The position numbers and the translations under genes were made by a program. From CAZAQB01 sp964487155 (GTDB lineage Bacteria; Pseudomonadota; Gammaproteobacteria; Nitrococcales; Nitrococcaceae): DNA of 21,451 bases. This document shows positions 16,629-21,451 of the stretch, piece by piece; position 1 is the first letter of the stretch; the number at the start of each line of letters is the position of its first letter. Below the pieces are notes generated by a model. That model was not told the origin of the DNA. It saw only the letters and a list, made by a program, of their open reading frames with translations, and ran no database searches. Where the stretch lies: the NCBI GenBank assembly GCA_964487155.1, contig CAZAQB010000053.1, positions 1-21,451 on the forward strand. Reading direction: 5' to 3'.

Positions 16629-16698
16629 GTTCCTTTCCGGGACACCTCCAGGCTGCATCCCAGCCGCGTCGCCCGGCCGGTGCCCCCGGTAAAGGAAC
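16629..16698 (-). other. Long-range stem in the hspQ 5' leader
   Basis: GTTCCTTTCCGG (16629-16640) can pair with CCGG-T-AAAGGAAC (16686-16698): 12 bp with a single bulged base, closing a 45-nt loop. It is within the predicted untranslated leader, about 80 nt before the hspQ start. A structural role in expression is possible but not shown. Confidence 0.4.
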
Positions 16699-16717
16699 GT
16701 GATGTGTATCTCACATT

Positions 16718-16745
16718 ATGATATGTTTTCTCTATCACAGGACAA
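16718..16745 (-). promoter_or_regulatory. Candidate sigma70 promoter of hspQ
   Basis: The minus strand reads TTGTCC (16745-16740), a 16-nt AT-rich spacer, and TATCAT (16723-16718), five of six matches at the -10. The leader would be about 160 nt. No clear sigma32-type promoter was found despite the family name. Confidence 0.35.
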
Positions 16746-16869
16746 CTGTCATATAGCTTTTGTGACGCACCTCTCGTGACGTAGCCTTATTTTTTCAGAC
16801 CCTGTCATCAACCGGCCCGGGACAGCAGACGAGGCCGGAGGACTTACAGATCAAGACGGGGGACATATC

Positions 16870-17433
16870 ATGACGGGGTACGTGAGATGGGGCGTGGTGT
16901 TTCTGGCGGCAGCACTCATGAGCAGCGGCTGCGCAATCAATCCGGAACGCCTCAACGGGCTGCGGGCTGCGGTCTACGGCTATGGACTGCAGCCCGGCGA
17001 ACAGGTTGACGACGCCCACGCGGACGAGATTCATGTGGCGACGGACAATGCCCGGGTCGCCACCCACCACGATCCCTACCAGGGCTCTCTGGGCCGGGTC
17101 ACGGTGCGCAACCAGTCCAAGCACGCCGTCTATCTGCTGGGCGCCTACGTGCCGGGGCTCGGACTGGCCTACCTGGAAAAATCCCTGGAGCGGGGCCGCC
17201 GGGTGATCGATGCCATCCACCTGCAGCCAGGGGAAGAGGTCACCCTCGACGGACACAAGTTGCGCCTGCACTTCGACTGGCCCGCCAGCTACGCCGCCAA
17301 AGACGGCGGACGGGTCCCGGGCTATGCGGTGGTACGCACCGGCGAGTGCCTGATGGAGCCGGGCTGCGTGGTCCGGGAACCGGCCACCTTCCAGCTTGCG
17401 CCGAGCGGGTCGCTGGAACTGGCAAGCCGCTGA
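16870..17433 (+). CDS. Putative lipoprotein of unknown function
   Basis: A 187-residue protein I do not recognise. It begins with a lipoprotein-type signal (YVRWGVVFLAAALMSSGC), with the lipidated Cys predicted at 21; the box SSGC is acceptable rather than ideal, and Ala at +2 predicts outer-membrane sorting. The mature part looks beta-rich: VTVRNQSKHAVYLLGAYVPG (78-97 region) and a GEEVTLDGHKLRLHFDW stretch, with two further cysteines (TGECLMEPGC) that could form a disulfide. ATG 16870 has GGGGGA about 6 nt upstream. It stands alone, divergent from hspQ and convergent with the oxidoreductase. Its length and intact frame argue for a real gene; its function is unknown. Confidence 0.75.
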   Translation: MTGYVRWGVVFLAAALMSSGCAINPERLNGLRAAVYGYGLQPGEQVDDAHADEIHVATDNARVATHHDPYQGSLGRVTVRNQSKHAVYLLGAYVPGLGLAYLEKSLERGRRVIDAIHLQPGEEVTLDGHKLRLHFDWPASYAAKDGGRVPGYAVVRTGECLMEPGCVVREPATFQLAPSGSLELASR

Positions 17434-17466
17434 GGAAAACCCTCACCGGCACGGCCTGCGGGCTGG

Positions 17467-17635
17467 CTAGCAGCCTGTCGGACTTAGGGGGTCGTAGCGA
17501 GGCGAGTGGGAAACGGAGGCGGTTTTTTCGCTCATTTGAGGAGAATAGTGGGTGCTATTTGACGAAAAGGAGCGGAAAAAGAGCCCCGTTTGCCGCCGCC
17601 GCAGTAGATCATCCCTAAGTCCGACAGGCTGCTAG
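17467..17635. mobile_element. MITE-like palindromic element with 23-bp perfect terminal inverted repeats
   Basis: A 169-bp element bounded by 23-bp perfect inverted repeats (17467-17489 and 17613-17635) starting CTAGCAGCCTGTCGGAC. The inner sequence is also partly self-complementary (TTTTTTCGCTC near 17522 against GAGCGGAAAAAG near 17570). The outermost CTAG at each end may be a target duplication, as for some IS5-related elements. No reading frame for a transposase fits inside, so it would need a transposase in trans. It lies in the intergenic space between convergent genes. It is less GC-rich than its surroundings. Confidence 0.7.
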
Positions 17636-17658
17636 GCTTGCCCGCCGCCTTAGCGGCG

Positions 17659-17693
17659 ATGTCGGCTGCCAGGAGCAGCCGACCTACCGGCTG
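17659..17693 (-). repeat. REP-like hairpin, family 2, copy 3
   Basis: GTCGGCTGC (17661-17669), a 5-nt loop, GCAGCCGAC (17675-17683), then CTACCGGCTG. It is identical to the 13229 copy except for one loop base. It lies 43 nt below the stop of the minus-strand oxidoreductase and 23 nt from the MITE-like element, between convergent genes. Confidence 0.75.
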
Positions 17694-17735
17694 AACGCAG
17701 CGCCCCGTCGCAGGGGGCCCGTCGGCGGTCGGCCC

Positions 17736-18737
17736 TCAGGCCTCCAGATCCACCAGCACCCGGCCCCGGACACCCCCCTTGAGGATGCTCTGGATGTGCT
17801 CCTCCAGACCGTCGAGGGAGGTCTCGGTGACCAGCATCTCCAGGTCGGGCAGCTTCCACTCGCCGGCCAGCCGCTCCCAGGTAGGCCGGCGCAGTTCCAT
17901 GGGCGTGTTCTGGGAATCCACCCCCAGCAGGGCGTTGCCCCGCAGAATGAAGGGCATCACGCTGGTTTCCAGCTTGGGCGAGCGCACCAGACCGCAGCAG
18001 GATACCGAGGCGCCGTAGTTGAGGCACTTCAGGGTGGTGGCCAGCACGTCGCCGCCCACGGTGTCCACCGCCCCGGCCCAGCGGGACTTGAGCAGCGGCT
18101 TGCCGGAGTCGTCGGCCAGTTCCTCCCGGGACACCAGACCGGCGGCCCCCAGCTTCTTCAGCCAGTCCTCGGCGTCGGGCTTGCCGGTGCCGGCCATGGG
18201 CCGGTAGCCCGCCTGCGCCAGGATGCCGACCGCGAAGCTGCCCACGCCGCCGGTGGCGCCGGTGACCAGCACCTCGCCGTCGGCAGGCGTAATACCCCGG
18301 TCCACGATCGCCTGCACGCACAGTGCCGCGGTGAAGCCGGCCGTGCCCAGGATCATGGCCTCCCGGGTGGACAGGCCCGGCGGCAGCGGCACCACCCAGT
18401 CGGCCGGCACCCGGATGTACTCGGCGAAGCCGCCGTCGTGGTTCATACCCAGGTCGTAGCTGGTGACCAGCACCTCCTGGCCCGGCTGCCAGTCGGGGCT
18501 GCGGCTGTCTTGCACCACCCCGGCGGCGTCGATGCCGGGGGTATGGGGGAAATTGCGGGTCACCGCCTTGTTGCCGGTCGCGGAGAGCGCGTCCTTGAAG
18601 TTGAGGGCCGAGTAGCGAACCCGGATCAGCACGTCTCCTTCCGGCAGCTCATTCACCGAGCGGCGGGCGATGCGGCGCTGGAACTTGCCATCGGCGTCCT
18701 GTCCAACCCGCAGGGCACGGAAACTCTCTGCAGCCAT
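17736..18737 (-). CDS. YhdH/AcuI-family NADPH-dependent reductase (putative acrylyl-CoA reductase)
   Basis: A 333-residue zinc-independent medium-chain dehydrogenase/reductase of the YhdH/YhfP group, which includes AcuI, the NADPH acrylyl-CoA reductase. Visible features: RYSALNFKDALSATG (41-55), the catalytic-domain segment PHTPGIDAAGVV (64-75), the nucleotide-binding motif VTGATGGVGSFAVGILAQAG (158-177), and the conserved LLGVDSQNTPM (270-280). No zinc-binding cysteine set is present, as expected. Cytosolic. The exact substrate (acryloyl-CoA, quinone or another enone) cannot be fixed from sequence. ATG 18737 was chosen for GGGAGAG 4 nt upstream and alignment with the family start. It lies 95 nt downstream of ilvA on the same strand; a shared transcript is possible. 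Confidence 0.9.
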   Translation of the reverse strand: MAAESFRALRVGQDADGKFQRRIARRSVNELPEGDVLIRVRYSALNFKDALSATGNKAVTRNFPHTPGIDAAGVVQDSRSPDWQPGQEVLVTSYDLGMNHDGGFAEYIRVPADWVVPLPPGLSTREAMILGTAGFTAALCVQAIVDRGITPADGEVLVTGATGGVGSFAVGILAQAGYRPMAGTGKPDAEDWLKKLGAAGLVSREELADDSGKPLLKSRWAGAVDTVGGDVLATTLKCLNYGASVSCCGLVRSPKLETSVMPFILRGNALLGVDSQNTPMELRRPTWERLAGEWKLPDLEMLVTETSLDGLEEHIQSILKGGVRGRVLVDLEA

Positions 18738-18832
18738 GACGCTCTCCCAGTCGTGAGCATGAGTTTCGCCAGACCCCCCCACGGCGCCGGCGGCCTGGGC
18801 ACAGGTATAGCAGCCCGCGACCGGATCGGCCG

Positions 18833-20347
18833 TCAGCTCAGGAAGAGGTGATAGGCGGGATTGGCGGTTTCGTCCCGGTACGGGTAGCCGAGCTTGTCCA
18901 GGGAGGCACGGAATGACGCGCGCTGCTCCGCCGGCACCTGGATCCCCACCAGCACGCGGCCGTAGGCGGCACCGTGGTTGCGGTAATGGAACATGCTGAT
19001 GTTCCAGCGCCTGCCCAGGCTCTTCAGGAACTTGAGCAGGGCGCCGGGGCGCTCCGGGAACTGGAAGTGGTAGAGTACCTCGTCGGTGACGTTGTGCCCC
19101 CGGCCCCCCACCATGTGCCGCAAGTGCACCTTGGCCATCTCGTTGTCGGTGAGGTCCAGCACCGGGTAGCCACGCTCCTCCAGAACAGCCACCACTGCCT
19201 CACGCTCGGCGGCGCCGTCGTGGAGCTGGATGCCAGCGAACACGTGGGCCTCGGCTGGGTCGGCGAAGCGGTAGTTGAACTCGGTGATGCCCCGGTTGCC
19301 GATGGTCTCGCAGAACTCCCGGAAGCTGCCGGGCCGCTCCGGGATGGTTACCGCCAGCACGGCCTCGCGGTGCTCGCCCACCTCGGCGCGCTCGGCCACG
19401 TGGCCCAGCCGGCTGAAGTTCACGTTGGCACCGCTGTTGATGGCCACCAGCGTGCGCCCGGAGCCCGGCCGGGTCTCCGCATACTTCTTCAGGCCAGCCA
19501 TGGCCAGTGCCCCGGCGGGTTCCATCACCGAGCGGGTGTCCTCGAAGATGTCGCGGATGGCGGCGCAGATCTCGTCGGTGGACACCAGCAGGCATTCGTC
19601 TACCAGGTCCTTACAGATACGGAACGGCTCCTTGCCGATCTGGCGCACCGCCACGCCGTCCACGAAGATGCCCACCTCCTCCAGGATCACCCGGCGCCCG
19701 GCGGCCATGGCCCGCTCCAGGGTGGGGGCGTCATCGGGCTCCACCGCGATGACCTTGATATCGGGGCGCAGCTGCTTGACCACGGCGGCGATGCCGGCGA
19801 TCAGTCCACCGCCGCCCACCGGCACGAAAATGGCGTCGATGGGCCGCGGGTGCTGGGTGAGGATCTCCATGCCCACGGTGCCCTGGCCGGCGATCACGTC
19901 CGGGTCGTCGTAGGGCGGGATGTAGGCCAGGCCCCGATCCTCCACCAGGCGCTCGGCGTGAGCCCGGGCCTCGTCGTAGCTGTCACCGTGCAGCACCACC
20001 CGGCCGCCGAAGGAGCGCACCGCCTGCACCTTGATGCCGGGCGTGGTGCGGGGCATGACGATGCTGGCCTTGAGGCCCAGATGGCGGGCCGCCAGGGCCA
20101 CCCCCTGGGCGTGGTTGCCGGCCGAGGAGCAGATCACGCCGCGCTCGGCCTGCTCCCGGGGCAGGTTCGCGAGCTTGTTGTAGGCGCCCCGGATCTTGAA
20201 GGAGAACACCGGCTGCAGGTCCTCGCGCTTCATCAGCACCCGCTCGCCGAGTCGCGCGGAGAGGTTGGGGGCGAAATCCAGGGGGGTCTGGCGGGCGACG
20301 TCGTAGACGCCGGCGGTGAGAACCTTCTGCAGGTAGGCGCGAGTCAT
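18833..20347 (-). CDS. ilvA: Threonine ammonia-lyase, biosynthetic (threonine dehydratase)
   Basis: A 504-residue PLP enzyme that deaminates L-threonine to 2-oxobutanoate, the first step of isoleucine synthesis. The PLP domain has the Schiff-base lysine K51 in FSFKIRGAYNK, SSAGNHAQG (74-82) and the phosphate-binding GGGGL (178-182). Two ACT-like regulatory domains follow (about 326-400 and 421-492), as in the isoleucine-inhibited, valine-activated biosynthetic form. The length equals the usual size for proteobacterial enzymes. ATG 20347 is the only start consistent with the family N-terminus (MTRAYLQKVLTAGVYDVA); the ribosome binding site is weak. It is divergent from rpiA, with 144 bp between starts. 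No leader peptide or attenuator was recognised. Confidence 0.97.
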   Translation of the reverse strand: MTRAYLQKVLTAGVYDVARQTPLDFAPNLSARLGERVLMKREDLQPVFSFKIRGAYNKLANLPREQAERGVICSSAGNHAQGVALAARHLGLKASIVMPRTTPGIKVQAVRSFGGRVVLHGDSYDEARAHAERLVEDRGLAYIPPYDDPDVIAGQGTVGMEILTQHPRPIDAIFVPVGGGGLIAGIAAVVKQLRPDIKVIAVEPDDAPTLERAMAAGRRVILEEVGIFVDGVAVRQIGKEPFRICKDLVDECLLVSTDEICAAIRDIFEDTRSVMEPAGALAMAGLKKYAETRPGSGRTLVAINSGANVNFSRLGHVAERAEVGEHREAVLAVTIPERPGSFREFCETIGNRGITEFNYRFADPAEAHVFAGIQLHDGAAEREAVVAVLEERGYPVLDLTDNEMAKVHLRHMVGGRGHNVTDEVLYHFQFPERPGALLKFLKSLGRRWNISMFHYRNHGAAYGRVLVGIQVPAEQRASFRASLDKLGYPYRDETANPAYHLFLS

Positions 20348-20491
20348 AGGGTTGCTGGGCCCTGGGTTGGCTCGAATTCGGATCGGGCGCGGGCTCCGCG
20401 CTGCGCGGCGGCCCGCCCGGCCGGCTGGCAAGTTAGCAGATTCGGCCGCCGGGCGAATATCATGGCCCCTCTGAGCTGGACGGAGAGCACC

Positions 20492-21151
20492 ATGTCTTCG
20501 GATGAACGCAAACGGCGGGCGGCCCGGGCCGCCCTGGACTGCCTGGAGCCCGGCGCCGTGCTGGGCGTGGGCACCGGATCCACCGTGAACCACTTCATCG
20601 ACGCCCTCGCCGAGCGCCGGGACGACGTGCCGGCGGCGGTGGCAAGCTCCGAGGAAACCGCCCGGCGCCTGCGAGGGGCAGGCATCGATGTGCGGGAGCT
20701 GAACGAGGTGGGCACCCTGTCAGTCTACGTGGACGGCGCGGACGAGGCGAACCGCCACCTGCAGCTCGTCAAGGGAGGGGGCGGCGCCCTCACTCGGGAA
20801 AAGATCATTGCCGCGGCCAGCCGCCGCTTCGTGTGCATCGTGGATGCGGACAAGCGCGTGGCGGTGCTGGGCCGCTTTCCGTTGCCGGTTGAGGTCATCC
20901 CCATGGCCCGCAGCTTCGTGGCCCGCCAGCTCGCCGCCCTTGGCGGGCAGCCGGAGTTGCGCCGGGATTTCACTACCGACAACGGCAACGTCATCCTCGA
21001 CGTCCACAACCTGGAGATCGCCGAGCCCATCCGCCTGGAACGGGAGATCAACGACATCCCGGGCGTACTGTGCAACGGCCTGTTCGCGCTGCGGCCGGCG
21101 GACCTGCTGCTGGTGGGCAGCGACGACGCTGTGGAGCAGGTGACCCGGTAA
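20492..21151 (+). CDS. rpiA: Ribose-5-phosphate isomerase A
   Basis: A 219-residue cytosolic enzyme that interconverts ribose-5-phosphate and ribulose-5-phosphate in the pentose phosphate and Calvin pathways. Key residues coincide in number with the E. coli enzyme: D81 and D84 in DGADE, K94 in KGGGGALTREK, E103 as catalytic base, and K121. The GVGTGSTV loop is at 25-32. ATG 20492 has GGAGA 5 nt upstream and gives the standard length; ATG 20462 would add ten residues without family support. The adjacency ilvA-rpiA (divergent) is common in gammaproteobacteria. Confidence 0.97.
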   Translation: MSSDERKRRAARAALDCLEPGAVLGVGTGSTVNHFIDALAERRDDVPAAVASSEETARRLRGAGIDVRELNEVGTLSVYVDGADEANRHLQLVKGGGGALTREKIIAAASRRFVCIVDADKRVAVLGRFPLPVEVIPMARSFVARQLAALGGQPELRRDFTTDNGNVILDVHNLEIAEPIRLEREINDIPGVLCNGLFALRPADLLLVGSDDAVEQVTR

Positions 21152-21171
21152 CGGCGGGCGGTTTGCTGGAG

Positions 21172-21238
21172 TGGTTGATTGGTTAACTGGTTCACTCGTC
21201 AACCAATTAACTGATTCACCGGTCAACTGCTCAACTGG
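21172..21238 (+). repeat. Degenerate octamer tandem repeat
   Basis: Eight consecutive 8-bp units fill the space between rpiA and the DUF2905 gene: TGGTTGAT, TGGTTAAC, TGGTTCAC, TCGTCAAC, CAATTAAC, TGATTCAC, CGGTCAAC, TGCTCAAC, followed by a partial TGG. The consensus is about TGGTTAAC. Positions 5 and 7-8 (T, and AC or AT) are the most constant. The tract is far less GC-rich than its flanks and ends 9 nt before the next start codon. Confidence 0.8.
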
Positions 21239-21247
21239 CCCAGAATC

Positions 21248-21448
21248 ATGCAGAAGTTCCTGATCATCCTCGGCGTCAGTATCCTGATCACCGGGCTGCT
21301 CTGGCCCTGGCTGGGCAAGCTCGGCCTGGGACGGCTGCCCGGAGACATCGTGGTGCGCCGGGACGACTTCAGCTTCTACTTCCCCATCACCACCTCGATC
21401 CTGGTGAGCCTGGTGCTGAGCCTGCTGTTCTGGCTGTTCCGGCGCTGA
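21248..21448 (+). CDS. DUF2905 small membrane protein
   Basis: A 66-residue inner-membrane protein of the DUF2905 family: TM1 about 4-21, the conserved GRLPGDIVVRRDDFSFYFPI loop (28-47), TM2 about 48-64, then a basic FRR end. The length is typical. The function is unknown. No clear ribosome binding site is visible; the octamer repeat ends just upstream, so translation may be coupled to rpiA or leaderless-like. It follows rpiA by 96 nt on the same strand. Confidence 0.92.
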   Translation: MQKFLIILGVSILITGLLWPWLGKLGLGRLPGDIVVRRDDFSFYFPITTSILVSLVLSLLFWLFRR

Positions 21449-21451
21449 GCG

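Larger units (their letters stand above)
16550..16869. other. 320-bp divergent region between hspQ and the lipoprotein gene
   Basis: An unusually AT-rich tract (about 16700-16800) in a GC-rich setting, flanked by GC-rich leaders. It holds a candidate hspQ promoter (16718-16745) and a long imperfect stem in the hspQ leader (16629-16698). Two GTGACG direct repeats lie at about 16762 and 16777. I found no convincing plus-strand promoter, although one should be here for the lipoprotein, and no small gene. Confidence 0.6.

Noticed and set aside
16698..16716. CRP/FNR-like site CGTGA...TCACA in the hspQ-lipoprotein region
   Set aside because: The half-sites are 8 nt apart rather than 6, and one half has a mismatch; no FNR pattern is present.
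16760..16790. Plus-strand promoter TTGTGA...TAGCCT for the lipoprotein
   Set aside because: The -10 matches only three of six bases; not good enough to report as a site.
1..21451. CRISPR array, tRNA, rRNA or prophage genes
   Set aside because: No spaced direct-repeat array, cloverleaf, rRNA segment or phage structural gene was seen; the repeats are REP, MITE-like or the octamer tract.

Overview
The window is high-GC bacterial DNA (G+C is visibly well above 60%) that reads as a chromosome segment of a flagellated, probably nitrogen-fixing gammaproteobacterium. The DUF2058, HspQ, RpiA, IlvA, DUF2905 and DUF3683 families together suggest Gammaproteobacteria. A nif-type ferredoxin III with its usual DUF683 partner and a sigma54/NifA-like promoter suggest a diazotroph. 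A purple-sulfur or Ectothiorhodospira-like lineage is my inference only. I see no rRNA, tRNA, CRISPR array, prophage or conventional insertion sequence.

Layout. 35-3925 (-): a 1296-residue FAD/Fe-S oxidoreductase (DUF3683 plus D-lactate/glycolate-oxidase plus cysteine-rich domains). 4045-4838: a REP/RAYT unit, with a REP-associated tyrosine transposase between three 35-bp GTAG-footed palindromes. 4856-11534 (-): a three-gene signalling block, consisting of an exported ethylbenzene-dehydrogenase-type haem-domain protein, a hybrid histidine kinase with two receivers and an HPt, and a REC-PAS-GGDEF-EAL response regulator whose end is interrupted by a 100-N assembly gap. 11923-13176 (+): a DUF2058 protein and an exported MsrA. 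13313-13810 (-): DUF683 and fdxB behind a predicted sigma54 promoter with a NifA-type upstream site. 13989-16549 (-): a chemoreceptor with a C-terminal hemerythrin domain behind a predicted sigma28 promoter, preceded by hspQ. 16870-17433 (+): an unrecognised lipoprotein. 17467-17683: a 169-bp MITE-like palindrome and a REP hairpin. 17736-20347 (-): an AcuI/YhdH reductase and IlvA. 20492-21448 (+): RpiA, an octamer tandem repeat, and a DUF2905 membrane protein.

How the parts may work together. The haem-domain protein, kinase and regulator form a plausible phosphorelay (H475, D766/D931, H1081, then D62 of the regulator) from a periplasmic signal to cyclic di-GMP turnover. The chemoreceptor carries a complete di-iron ligand set, so this region holds several candidate redox or oxygen sensors beside a nitrogen-fixation electron carrier. 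The repeats fall into two distinct GTAG-footed REP families; only one of them flanks the transposase.
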